Positions 51,670-60,421 of a stretch of DNA of 64,000 nucleotides are shown piece by piece (the first letter of the stretch is position 1; every line of letters starts with the position of its first letter). Origin of the DNA: Aquabacterium sp. (GTDB taxonomy: Bacteria; Pseudomonadota; Gammaproteobacteria; Burkholderiales; Burkholderiaceae_C); contig NZ_JAQSDR010000037.1 of assembly GCF_029946005.1 (NCBI RefSeq), forward strand, positions 62,001 through 126,000, read 5' to 3'. Under the pieces are notes generated by a model. That model ran no database searches, was not told the origin of the DNA, and saw only the letters and a list, made by a program, of their open reading frames with translations. The position numbers were made by a program, and so were the translations under genes.

Positions 51670-53244
51670 TCAGTTCAGTGATCCGGCCCAGCGTGTGAGC
51701 CAAGGGGTGATAGGACCGAATAACCGCGGTTTTTTGGCGGCAAGCATGAGTGCCATATCAGCATCCTTCGCTTTCCATGCTTTAAGAACAATGGTGCCAC
51801 CCAGCAGGATGAATATATAGACGAATCCTATGCCGATTTGTGTCAGCACCGCAGGATGGTGGGGCATGAGGAGCCAGCAGGCCGTGCCTGCAATCATTGC
51901 GGCCAGGCACAAGCGCACGATGTGACTGATGGGGAAGGTGACATTCAGCGATTTCCTGATCCAAATGGCCGTGACTAAAAAAATAATCACCCGGGTGCTC
52001 GCGTGAGATACCAATGCGCCGGTTAATCCGAATTTTGGGACCAGTACAAAAGCTGCGATGGCGCTGATCAATACCGACAACGTGGCAATACCTGCTCGCA
52101 ATTTTTGGTTGTCGGTGGTGGACATCAATGCGCCAAATGCCCCTTCCGGTAAAGTCAGTCCGCCCACAACGACCATGACCTGCAGCACTGGGGTCACAGC
52201 CTGGTATTGGCTGCCGTAAAGAATGGCAATGCCAGGCTCTGACCAAATCAAACCCGCCCCGCCTATGATCAAGCCAAAGAATAAGAAATATCGGATTGAA
52301 TCGCTCAAAATGGTGTTGACCTTTTCGCTGCCGCCTGCACCATAGGCGTGTGCCATGATGGGCATCAGCATGGCCGTCAGTGATGAGGACAGCAGGTCGA
52401 TGCCGCCTCGGGTCAGGGTGGTTGCGATGGTGAAGTAGCCCACCTCTTTGGCGCCCACCTGGGTGCCCAGTAAAAAGGTCTCGATGGTTTTGTTGCTGAG
52501 GGTGGCGACTGCCACCAAAACAACGGTCCAGGCGATGTGGGGTTTGATGTGTTGGATCAGGTCGGGAGGGCATGGTGTGTAGTCGGGGCTGATGCCGTTT
52601 TTTCGCATCAACCACCAAACCATGCATATATGCAGGAAGCTGACCGCGCCAAAGAAAATGGCGTAGTCGTTCAGGTCGGCCTTGCCCAGTGCGAGCAGGC
52701 CCACGCCTGCGGCATAAACCAAACTCATGACCGTGTTGGTCAGGGCCTCAACGGAAAACTTCTTATGGCCTTTGGCGATAGAGACATCAAACAGATAGGC
52801 GGCCTTGGATGCCACGCCAATGATCAAAATGGACAGCAACAATGTTCGATGGTGTTCCCATCCCGCCATTGGAAGCCACCATGATGCAATCGTGAATACC
52901 AACAATATCAGCAAAGTGCTGATTTGCTGCCATTTATTCAACCAGCCGTGTATTTGGCGGGCGATTTGCTGCTGACCACGTCCGAGGTATTCAGAGACGA
53001 ATCGAATCCCGGAAATGCCCAAGCCGTGATTGCAAAATACCACGAGTAAACCTGACATCCAGATGAGGTAGGAGTACCTTCCGTAGTCTTCGGGGCCCAG
53101 GCTGCGGGCGATGATTGTGCTGACAACTAAGCCCATCACCGTTGTCACATAAGTGGCAGCCGTTATGAGCAATGCATCACGGAGAGATGCTAGGCGTCCT
53201 GATGCGGGGGCGGTCACAGGCGGTGTACGATGGTCTCGTTGCAT
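51670..53244 (-). CDS. Wzx-type oligosaccharide flippase (MOP superfamily)
   Basis: This 524-residue protein has about fourteen membrane segments. The N-terminal signature ITAATYVTTVMGLVVSTIIA then RSLGPEDYGRYSYL is typical of Wzx/RfbX-like flippases, which move undecaprenyl-linked repeat units to the periplasmic face. TTLTRGGIDLLSSSLTAMLM in the second half is a further MOP-family stretch. The start ATG 53244 lies 133 bases from the divergent gene at 53378. The lipid-linked substrate is presumably built by the enzymes at 41.9-43.3 and 54.5-56.9 kb. Confidence 0.9.
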   Translation of the reverse strand: MQRDHRTPPVTAPASGRLASLRDALLITAATYVTTVMGLVVSTIIARSLGPEDYGRYSYLIWMSGLLVVFCNHGLGISGIRFVSEYLGRGQQQIARQIHGWLNKWQQISTLLILLVFTIASWWLPMAGWEHHRTLLLSILIIGVASKAAYLFDVSIAKGHKKFSVEALTNTVMSLVYAAGVGLLALGKADLNDYAIFFGAVSFLHICMVWWLMRKNGISPDYTPCPPDLIQHIKPHIAWTVVLVAVATLSNKTIETFLLGTQVGAKEVGYFTIATTLTRGGIDLLSSSLTAMLMPIMAHAYGAGGSEKVNTILSDSIRYFLFFGLIIGGAGLIWSEPGIAILYGSQYQAVTPVLQVMVVVGGLTLPEGAFGALMSTTDNQKLRAGIATLSVLISAIAAFVLVPKFGLTGALVSHASTRVIIFLVTAIWIRKSLNVTFPISHIVRLCLAAMIAGTACWLLMPHHPAVLTQIGIGFVYIFILLGGTIVLKAWKAKDADMALMLAAKKPRLFGPITPWLTRWAGSLN

Positions 53245-53377
53245 CGCCTGGGCGACATGCCCGAGGCTTTTACTCGAAGGGGTAGTGTAACATCATGAAC
53301 TGTTGTTCACCTTGCTACATACTGTCAGTTTGGTCTGTTGGCGATGTGTGTCGGATGTTCAAATATTTTTCGCACCC

Positions 53378-54553
53378 ATGACGTCTTTCCTACTTTTGAT
53401 TTTGATGGTCGGCGTTGCGGCGGTCGCTTTCCTGGCCTGGGAAGTCCGAAAAAAAAATACGCTTGTTTGGTTGCCCAGCTACTTTAAGCAAGATTGGAAA
53501 GCGCCAGTTGAGCCGGGTGTGACCAGGCATCTGATGTTCTGCTTTGTTGATCACTACGAGCCAATGTGGCTCAAACCAACTTACGAGGTGGAGTGTGCTC
53601 GGGTCGCACGCTGGAGGCAAGACTACCCAAAACTGTGTGCCGACCACAGAGACGCGGACGGTCGAGCCCCCGTGCACAGCTTCTTTTATCCCGAAGAAGA
53701 GTATCGGCCTGAGCACATGCGTGCCTTGGTTGAGTTGTGCCAGTTGGGCTTGGGTGAGATTGAAATCCACCTTCACCATGACCAGGACACGGAAGCCGCT
53801 TTGCGAGAAAAGCTGTCGCGCTTCACCGAGTTGCTGGCTCGCGACCATGGCGCCTTGCCCAGAAACACGGTGACCGGGCAGCCGATGTGGTCCTTCATCC
53901 ACGGCAATTGGGCGCTGGACAACAGCCATCCCCAGGGCCACCACTGCGGGGTCAACAACGAGTTGCTCATCTTGCGCGAAGAAGGATGTTACGCAGACTT
54001 CACCTTGCCTTCGGCGCCAGACCCCTGCCAGACCAGCACCATCAACAAAATCTACTACGCCATTGATGACCCGCACCGCCCGAAGTCGCACGACAAGGGC
54101 CCTCGCGTGCGTGTGGGGGGGCAGCCGGTTGGAGACCTGATGATCATTCAGGGACCATTGGGTTTCATGGCGGGGAATCGTAAATTCGGGATCATTCCCA
54201 GGATCGAGAGTTCGGATGTGCGCACAAGCTGCCCACCGAAACTGGACCGAATCGATGATTGGGTGAGCACTGGCATCCACGTGGAGGGGCGTCCCGAATG
54301 GATTTTCGTCAAGGTTCACACCCACGGCACACAAGAGCGTGACATGGACACCTTGCTGGGTGAACCCATGGACAAGGCCTTCACCCACCTTGAAACGCGT
54401 TACAACGATGGCAAGGCCTGGAAGCTCCATTACGTCAGCGCGCGTGAGATGTACAACATTGTCAAAGCGGCAGAAGGGGGGTTGGTTGGTGATCCCGGCC
54501 TGTACCGAGATTACATCGTGCCCCGACCAAGTTACGTGCCCGAGGCGGTATGA
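53378..54553 (+). CDS. Membrane-anchored protein resembling a divergent carbohydrate deacetylase
   Basis: This 391-residue protein has an N-terminal membrane anchor (residues ~2-22, LLLILMVGVAAVAFLAW). The body resembles the CE4 barrel in outline: MFCFVDHYEPMW in the position of the deacetylase D-D motif, SFFYPEEEYRPEHMRALVEL as the strand-2 region, IEIHLHHDQDTEAA as a metal-binding histidine cluster, and VHTHGTQERD near the C-terminus. The exact active-site motifs differ, so function is inferred, and a non-catalytic or related hydrolase role is possible. I did not recognise a named family. The stop overlaps the following glycosyltransferase start as ATGA, linking it to glycan synthesis. ATG 53378 gives the anchor directly. 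Confidence 0.55.
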   Translation: MTSFLLLILMVGVAAVAFLAWEVRKKNTLVWLPSYFKQDWKAPVEPGVTRHLMFCFVDHYEPMWLKPTYEVECARVARWRQDYPKLCADHRDADGRAPVHSFFYPEEEYRPEHMRALVELCQLGLGEIEIHLHHDQDTEAALREKLSRFTELLARDHGALPRNTVTGQPMWSFIHGNWALDNSHPQGHHCGVNNELLILREEGCYADFTLPSAPDPCQTSTINKIYYAIDDPHRPKSHDKGPRVRVGGQPVGDLMIIQGPLGFMAGNRKFGIIPRIESSDVRTSCPPKLDRIDDWVSTGIHVEGRPEWIFVKVHTHGTQERDMDTLLGEPMDKAFTHLETRYNDGKAWKLHYVSAREMYNIVKAAEGGLVGDPGLYRDYIVPRPSYVPEAV

Positions 54554-55734
54554 GCGTACTTGAGTGGGTGGTGGCTGCCAGTCTGGGGCTGGTCTTCTAT
54601 TCGTATGCGCTTTATCCTTTGATTTTGGCCTTGGTGGCCATGGTGGTGCAGTTGCGAAGGGATGCGCGGTATGTGTCCTCCAAACAAGATCGTCGTGTGC
54701 CCGCCCAAGCTCGCATGCTTCCTGCCGTGGCGGTGATCATCTCGGCTTACAACGAACAAATGCATTTGCGGCAGCGCATCGACAATCTGCTCACGATGAA
54801 CTACCCGCCAGAGTTGCTGAGGTGTTACATCGGGTCCGATGGCAGCAGTGATGCCACCGCCAGCATTCTGGCGGCGTGCACCGATCGGCGCATTCAGGCT
54901 TGTGTGTACGACGTCAATCGGGGCAAAGCCAGTGTTCTGAATGACCTGGTCGCGCAAGCGTCAGCCCCCATTCTGGTTTTCTCTGACGCCAACACGTTCT
55001 TTCATCCTGACGCGATCACAGTCCTGGTCAAGCATTTCGATCAAGCCGATGTGGGTGGGGTGAGCGGTGAGCTTCGCTTGAAAGGCAGTGGGGGCGACAA
55101 CCAGGACAGCGTGTACTGGCGCCTCGAGCAATTTCTGAAATTTTTCGAAGGGCGCATCAATGGGCTGTTGGGCGCGAATGGTGCCATTTATGCCATTCGG
55201 CGCAACCTTTGGCAGCCTTTGCCGCCAGACACCATTTGCGATGACTTTTGTGTGGCCATGAATGTGTCGGCATCAGGGCATCGCCTGGTGTACGAGCCTG
55301 CGGCCTGGGCAGAGGAAGACACCCCACAAGCCATTGCTGAAGAGTACAACCGGCGTTTGCGCATAGGCATTGGCAACTTCCAAGCCTTGGTCCGGCATCC
55401 CGAGTACATCACCCGCACTTCTCTGGGCACATCCTTCGCCTATTTGTCGCACAAGGTGCTTCGCTGGACGGCGCCGCACTTGCTGTTGCTGGGATTGGTG
55501 GCATCGGCCATCCTGGCGACGCAATCCATCGGCTGGTTGAGCCTCACGTTGCTGCAGCTGGCTGCTTATGGAGCGGCCATGTGTTTGTATCAGCTGACGC
55601 AGCGCCAGGTGGTGCTGCCTTCATTGCTCCGGATGGCGGCGTTTCTGTATGCGCTCAATTGGGCGTTCATGGTTGCTTCTTGGCGCTTTGCCCGAGGCAA
55701 TTACCGCGGCTCATGGCGCCGAACCGAGCGCTGA
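54550..55734 (+). CDS. Membrane glycosyltransferase family 2 protein
   Basis: This 394-residue processive-type GT2 has one N-terminal membrane segment, a cytoplasmic GT-A domain and two or three C-terminal segments. The catalytic residues are in VAVIISAYNEQMHLRQR, IGSDGSSDAT, LVFSDANTFFHPDA and GLLGANGAIYAIRR, followed by ICDDFCVAMNVS (general-base aspartate) and EEYNRRLRIGIGNFQAL (a QxxRW-like site with R-R). It elongates or adds sugars to the exopolysaccharide repeat. It is translationally coupled to the deacetylase-like gene and converges on the GT4 gene, overlapping its 3' end by 24 bases. Confidence 0.88.
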   Translation: MSVLEWVVAASLGLVFYSYALYPLILALVAMVVQLRRDARYVSSKQDRRVPAQARMLPAVAVIISAYNEQMHLRQRIDNLLTMNYPPELLRCYIGSDGSSDATASILAACTDRRIQACVYDVNRGKASVLNDLVAQASAPILVFSDANTFFHPDAITVLVKHFDQADVGGVSGELRLKGSGGDNQDSVYWRLEQFLKFFEGRINGLLGANGAIYAIRRNLWQPLPPDTICDDFCVAMNVSASGHRLVYEPAAWAEEDTPQAIAEEYNRRLRIGIGNFQALVRHPEYITRTSLGTSFAYLSHKVLRWTAPHLLLLGLVASAILATQSIGWLSLTLLQLAAYGAAMCLYQLTQRQVVLPSLLRMAAFLYALNWAFMVASWRFARGNYRGSWRRTER

Positions 55735-56859
55735 GCGGTAAAACCGGTCGTACGCTAGATGCAGGGCTTTGGCCGAGGCGTGTTCGAGCACCCAACGACG
55801 TGCGGTTTCACCCAGGCGGGCTCTGAGCGACGAGTCCTCCAGCAGCCGCAGTAGGGCGGCTTGCGTGGCAGGCGCATCGTCGCTGGCAACCAGAAGGCCG
55901 CTGTGGTCGTTTTTGATGATTTCGGGATTGCCTCCGACAGATGAGGCCAAGACGGCCAAGCCTGTGGCGCAGGCTTCCAGCAGCGCGATGGACAGGCCCT
56001 CCGTCAACGATGGCAAGGCAAAAACATCAAACGCCGGCAGCAAGTCGGCAACGTCGGAGCGTTGGCCGGTGATCAGCAGGTGCTTGGACACGCCCAGTTG
56101 AGCCGCCTGTTCATTCAACGCTTCGTGCAGTTCACCGTACCCCACGATGACCAGCTTCAGGTTGGGGTGGGCCTGGATCAAGGCGGGCAAAAGCCCGATC
56201 AGCAGCCGGTGATTCTTCAAGCCCACCAGCCGCCCGACACAGCCCAGCACCAGGTCGCTGGATGCTAGTCCAAGCAGGGTGCGGGCTTTCGCCCGGCGGT
56301 CGGGGGTGGGTGTGAACCGCTCAACAGGGATGCCATTGAGCACCATGTCGGCGCGCGTTTTAGGCACCATGCCTGACTGAATATAGCGGTCATAAACTTG
56401 CTGACCCACCATGGCCACCCGTGCGGTGCGTTTGAGTGAGCATTCGAACAGGAACTTCAATCGCTTGTGGCTCAGGCGTGTGCCCATGTCGTGGCACGTG
56501 TTCACCAGTTTGGGGGCACGCCGCCAGGCCAGTAGTGACAATGCCGAGTAGTAATTCGGAACGAAATTGTGCGCGTGCACGATGTCGGCTTTCATGTTGA
56601 AAGCTTCTTGGCGCAATGCCTTGAGCACGGACCAATCCAGGGTGCCGCTTTTGTTGCCGATGTGAACAGGGATGCCGACCGCCTGCAGTTCACTGGCAAA
56701 ACCAGTGGTGTGATTGATGCTGAAAACCGCGACCTGGTGGCCATGTTGCTGTTGGGTGATGGCCAGATCGGTGACAACGCGCTCAAGACCGCCGAATTCG
56801 AGTGAATCGACGACATGCATGATGCGCAGGGGCGGAGTTGATGCGTTGGCGCTGCTCAT
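55711..56859 (-). CDS. GT4 family glycosyltransferase
   Basis: This 382-residue GT-B enzyme opens with IMHVVDSLEFGGLERVVTDL, the usual N-terminal glycine-rich donor-side start. The C-terminal half contains LGCVGRLVGLKNHRLLIGLL, VIVGYGELHEALNEQA and the E-x7-E motif in PSLTEGLSIALLEACATGLA, with AVLASSVGGNPEII after it. It transfers a nucleotide-activated sugar to the growing lipid-linked oligosaccharide in the cytoplasm. ATG 56859 overlaps the acyltransferase stop as ATGA, so the two genes are coupled. The frame continues upstream to 57246 but this is within the acyltransferase gene. Confidence 0.9.
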   Translation of the reverse strand: MSSANASTPPLRIMHVVDSLEFGGLERVVTDLAITQQQHGHQVAVFSINHTTGFASELQAVGIPVHIGNKSGTLDWSVLKALRQEAFNMKADIVHAHNFVPNYYSALSLLAWRRAPKLVNTCHDMGTRLSHKRLKFLFECSLKRTARVAMVGQQVYDRYIQSGMVPKTRADMVLNGIPVERFTPTPDRRAKARTLLGLASSDLVLGCVGRLVGLKNHRLLIGLLPALIQAHPNLKLVIVGYGELHEALNEQAAQLGVSKHLLITGQRSDVADLLPAFDVFALPSLTEGLSIALLEACATGLAVLASSVGGNPEIIKNDHSGLLVASDDAPATQAALLRLLEDSSLRARLGETARRWVLEHASAKALHLAYDRFYRSALGSAP

Positions 56860-57944
56860 GCGATGCGTTCTTTGAGCTTCAGAAAGGGGCGCTCCACCAA
56901 ACGATGCGACAAAATGGCAGCCCCAAAAGCCAATGCGATGTTTTGGGGGAATGACGCAACCCAGTGCGTCGACTGGAAATTCAGGAATGGTTGCTGCCAA
57001 AGGTAGAGCGAATAACTCAACACCCCAATTTTGACCAGGAAGCGGGTATTGAGGATTTGACTCACCGCGCTGGTGGGATGCCTGACCAAGTGCTGCAGGA
57101 TCAAGGCAATGCCAATGTTGGCGATGGTTTGACCAATCAAATAAGCGGCAGGTCGCGATGCATAGGCCAGCCCGTACCCTAACGCAACACACATCAGGCC
57201 AATTGGAATGGCTGGCCAGCGTGTCAGGCTGATAAACCAGCGCCATTCTCCCAGTTTGTTATGCAGCATGGCGGCCAAGCAGCCTGTGGCCAATGCGTCT
57301 GCGACGGCCTGGAACTCCCGACTTAAACGGATTTCAGGGCCATCGCTGTAAAGAATCATCAAAAGCCGGAAGCATGGCGCAAGGGCCAGCATCAGGAGGC
57401 CCGCCCACACGGCCCGCCGGGTTCCCAGCAAGAACATCGTGAACGGCCATATCAGGTAAAACTGCTCTTCGACGGACAGTGACCACAGGTGATTGAAATA
57501 CCAGTTGTAGTCGTGCTGGTAGTTGGCGGTAAAGGTCAGGGCATGGGCCAGGTCAGGGAGCGCCGATGCTGCATTGGTGCGCGACGTGAGGTGGAAGGTC
57601 AGGTCGATGATCCCTGACATGTACAACAACCACATGATGGCGATGTAGCAAAAAGCCGCGGGCAGGATGCGCAGACTGCGTCGGATGTAAAAAAGCTTGA
57701 GGCGGATCTGCCCATGCTTTTCAATGTCACGCAACATCAAGGTCGTGATCAGGAAGCCGGACACAATGAAGAAAAACCGCACGCCGACGTTGCCCAACGA
57801 GGTAAACGAGGGGCGATCAAGCCAGAGTGGGGCGCCGTTGGTGGCGGCCATGTGCCCAAACAGCACCAGGCAGATCGACAGGGCTCTGAGGCCATCCAGG
57901 GATGGAATGTGCGCGGGCAGTCTGGGTGCTTTGATGGGATCCAT
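56856..57944 (-). CDS. Acyltransferase-3 family membrane O-acyltransferase
   Basis: The protein has about ten membrane segments with the family start IPSLDGLRALSICLVLFGHM, in which the histidine is the catalytic candidate, and FYIRRSLRILPAAF, the conserved arginine region. LWSLSVEEQFYLIWPF is a third marker. Such enzymes transfer acetyl or succinyl groups to surface polysaccharides. ATG 57944 is used because conservation begins there; ATGs upstream to 58106 would add 54 residues of low-complexity sequence, and a GGAGG lies just before the 58106 ATG, so the longer form cannot be excluded. It is the first gene of a coupled pair with the GT4. Confidence 0.85.
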   Translation of the reverse strand: MDPIKAPRLPAHIPSLDGLRALSICLVLFGHMAATNGAPLWLDRPSFTSLGNVGVRFFFIVSGFLITTLMLRDIEKHGQIRLKLFYIRRSLRILPAAFCYIAIMWLLYMSGIIDLTFHLTSRTNAASALPDLAHALTFTANYQHDYNWYFNHLWSLSVEEQFYLIWPFTMFLLGTRRAVWAGLLMLALAPCFRLLMILYSDGPEIRLSREFQAVADALATGCLAAMLHNKLGEWRWFISLTRWPAIPIGLMCVALGYGLAYASRPAAYLIGQTIANIGIALILQHLVRHPTSAVSQILNTRFLVKIGVLSYSLYLWQQPFLNFQSTHWVASFPQNIALAFGAAILSHRLVERPFLKLKERIA

Positions 57945-58139
57945 TGAAATGAACGTGTACTTCGCGCTGGAGGTATGGCGGCGTGGCGTCGCTATTGGTA
58001 GCCTGAGTGCAGGCAATTGCCCGGATGTTAGACTGGCTTGGGCATAAATCGGCGATGCTGATCGGGAATTTGTCTGAACACTTTGGTTTCTGTCATTTGA
58101 ATTCATGCCCTCCAATCAATCCGTTTGTCGTGGTCGAGA

Positions 58140-58649
58140 ATGAAACTGATTGATGATTTGCGGGCCAAGCAGCGCCTTTATTCACAATACGGGCCATCAT
58201 GCTCGATGGTGAAAGTTGTTCTGGCTGATGGAACGTTGGCCAATGCCTTGTTTCGTTTACAGGAGTGGCTGACCGGCTTGGGGTTGGCCCCATTGGCGCT
58301 GGTGCCGCATTGCTTGAATAAATGGATCAATGGTTGTGTGATCGGAACCAAGGCCAGTTTCGGGCCAGGATTCGTGCTGATTCACCCTATCGGGGTGGTC
58401 ATCAATTCCAGCGTCCGCGGTGGTCGCGATGTATGGCTGGAAAGCGGCGTGGTCATTGGCGACAACCGTGGGCAGTCACCCCGGTTGGGCAATGGCGTCT
58501 TCGTTGGCTCGGGCGCCAAGATCATCGGGGGCCTGACGATCGGCGACGATGTCCGCATTGGGGCGAACGCTGTGGTGACCAAGGACGTGGATGCCGGAGT
58601 CACCGCCGTTGGTATCCCGGCCCGGGCGCTCAGCAAGCGCCCCTCATGA
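58140..58649 (+). CDS. Serine acetyltransferase-like hexapeptide-repeat protein
   Basis: This 169-residue left-handed beta-helix protein shows hexapeptide turns (INGCVIGTKASFGPGFVLIH, VWLESGVVIGDN, NGVFVGSGAKIIGGLTIGDD, VRIGANAVVTKDV). HPIGVVINSSV matches the acetyl-CoA binding region of serine/sugar O-acetyltransferases. The N-terminal ~70 residues are helical. In this locus a sugar O-acetyltransferase role is more likely than cysteine biosynthesis, but both are possible. ATG 58140 is used; an earlier in-frame start at 58125 adds five residues. It is divergent from the acyltransferase gene and convergent with the ligase gene. Confidence 0.8.
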   Translation: MKLIDDLRAKQRLYSQYGPSCSMVKVVLADGTLANALFRLQEWLTGLGLAPLALVPHCLNKWINGCVIGTKASFGPGFVLIHPIGVVINSSVRGGRDVWLESGVVIGDNRGQSPRLGNGVFVGSGAKIIGGLTIGDDVRIGANAVVTKDVDAGVTAVGIPARALSKRPS

Positions 58650-58656
58650 CGCCCGG

Positions 58657-60015
58657 CTAAATGCTCTTGCCGACGGTCGCAGTCTTGACAATGACGATCA
58701 CGTAAATAAGCACAATACTCAGGACCTCGATGCTGAGCGTCGCCTTGACCCAGGTGATGGGGCCTGGCAACGGTTGTTTTGCGTGAGAGCCCCCTGGTGA
58801 TTTTTCGGCGCAGTAGGCGACGCAGATGCAGAAGCCCAGCAACAGGTAGAGCAGCGAGTCAAAGGCCTTGGATAAGAAAAATGCGCAGGTCAAAAAGCCC
58901 ATCAAGCCTGCTCGCAGCATCATGGCTAGCGTTCGCTCATCGGAGCCAATAGCCGAGATTTCAATGGCGCGCGCTAAGCCCTTGTAGACCACGACAATCA
59001 GTCCCAGCCAAATGAAATACCCAATGAGGCCGGTTTCGGCAAAACACAATACAAACGAGTTGTGCGCCGTGTAGTAATGATGGTCTGTGAAGGCGCCATG
59101 CCCCACGCCAAACAGGGGGTGACTGGACAGCATGCGCATGCCTTCACTCCACGCATCGATGCGGCCACCGGCGGATTCTTCATTGGCGGTATAGGCGCGG
59201 CCACCCGTCAAGTTGACCGCCATGGCCCCAGCGCCCCCGATGACCATCAAGGTCGCGGTTTTCATGGTCCCCAATAGGCTTCTGACGCCGAAGAACATCA
59301 GGGAGGCGACGCCGAGCAATGCGCCGCGAGAATGGGTCAGGTAGATCGTGTAGAAGCACATGCCCATGGGGATGGCGACCGTGAACAGGTTCTTGATCCT
59401 GCTGCCTTTGGTGTACAGCCCGAACAAAAGCGGCACGGCCACCACCAGCGCTTGGCCAAAATCATTCGGGTCGCCGAGCAAACCCACGCTTCGAACTCGC
59501 CACAAATACTGCGGGGAGGTTTCATCGGCAGGAATGGCATTTTCAATCACCTCGGCGGGCGCCATGTCGTCGAGTTCGATGTTTTGTCGAAGCACCAGCT
59601 TGTCGACCATGAAGCCTGTGTGATACGAATAGGCCCCTGCTGCGGCCAAAATGGTCATGCTGTAGGCAAATACCTTGCAGCTTGTTTTCAACCGGTCAAT
59701 GTTCTGCACATTGGCGACGGTGGAAAAAATCATGAACAAGGACAAGGAGAAGTCACTGAGGGACTCCAGAGCGCCTCCCATCCAGCCATTGGCGATGCGA
59801 GACAGCGGCAGTGCCAGCATGATCGCGAAGAACAGTTTGATGTGAATGGGGCGCGAAGCAATCGTTTTCGATTGCATCACGCTGACGGTCGACGTGAGGA
59901 GCGTCAACGCGCTCAGGATCACCATCGGACGGAGCACGGCCAGTTCAGGTGCAAACAGCTCGAATGGTCGAAGGAAGCTCAGCGCAAAAAAGAGCAAGTA
60001 CAGGCGAAAGCTCAT
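58657..60015 (-). CDS. O-antigen ligase/polymerase family protein (Wzy/WaaL-like)
   Basis: This 452-residue protein has about eleven membrane segments and a long periplasmic loop with the family motifs LGDPNDFGQALVVAVPLL, THSRGALLGVASLMF, SHPLFGVGHGAF and AHNSFVLCFAETGLIGYFIW. The arginine and histidine in the loop are typical of Wzy_C/WaaL enzymes that polymerise or transfer undecaprenyl-linked repeats. The resemblance to ligases of exosortase-A loci is suggestive. Whether it polymerises the exopolysaccharide or ligates it to another acceptor cannot be decided. The start ATG is 60015. Confidence 0.85.
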   Translation of the reverse strand: MSFRLYLLFFALSFLRPFELFAPELAVLRPMVILSALTLLTSTVSVMQSKTIASRPIHIKLFFAIMLALPLSRIANGWMGGALESLSDFSLSLFMIFSTVANVQNIDRLKTSCKVFAYSMTILAAAGAYSYHTGFMVDKLVLRQNIELDDMAPAEVIENAIPADETSPQYLWRVRSVGLLGDPNDFGQALVVAVPLLFGLYTKGSRIKNLFTVAIPMGMCFYTIYLTHSRGALLGVASLMFFGVRSLLGTMKTATLMVIGGAGAMAVNLTGGRAYTANEESAGGRIDAWSEGMRMLSSHPLFGVGHGAFTDHHYYTAHNSFVLCFAETGLIGYFIWLGLIVVVYKGLARAIEISAIGSDERTLAMMLRAGLMGFLTCAFFLSKAFDSLLYLLLGFCICVAYCAEKSPGGSHAKQPLPGPITWVKATLSIEVLSIVLIYVIVIVKTATVGKSI

Positions 60016-60421
60016 TTTGGTGATCCGATGTTCATGGCGCTGGGCAAAGCGTGGCTATCACGACTCTATGGCCGCGCCACTTTGTGAGATGTGCCATGTG
60101 GCATGGGTGTTCCGGAATGAAGTTTTCGTTCGGCCAGTCGGGCGGCTCGATGACGAGCAAGTGCGCTCTGTGTAGTCGCCCATTTTTGGACGGAGTGCAC
60201 CAATGCCGTGGTGAGGATTCGGGTTCGTGGGAACGAGGTGGGGCGGGCGGCAAGCTGGGCACGATGGCTGGGCGGACCGCTTCAGGTTGCCGGTGTCAGT
60301 CGAAGTGACTGTCGTGGTAGGACGGGCGTGCCCCGATTCAAGCGTTGGCGCAATGTAGCATAGGCTTTTGCGCTGTCTGGCCATGCTTTGGCAGGCGCCA
60401 GAGGCGCCCGCTTTGGGCCTC
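60016..60421. other. Intergenic stretch without a recognised gene
   Basis: These 406 bases separate two minus-strand genes. The left part must hold the ligase promoter. A plus-strand frame (60051-60308) of 85 codons contains MTSKCALCSRPFLDGVHQC, a CxxC pattern, but has no ribosome-binding site or recognised family. GGCGCC repeats near 60398-60413 could form a hairpin after the lipoprotein gene. Confidence 0.4.

Noticed and set aside
57945..58115. N-terminal extension of the acyltransferase up to 58106-58115
   Set aside because: The extra residues are low-complexity and precede the conserved IPSLDGLRAL start; retained only as an alternative because of a nearby GGAGG.
60051..60308. Small plus-strand frame with CALC and HQC cysteines, perhaps a zinc ribbon
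   Set aside because: No ribosome-binding site, atypical composition and location upstream of a minus-strand promoter; kept only as a note on the gap.
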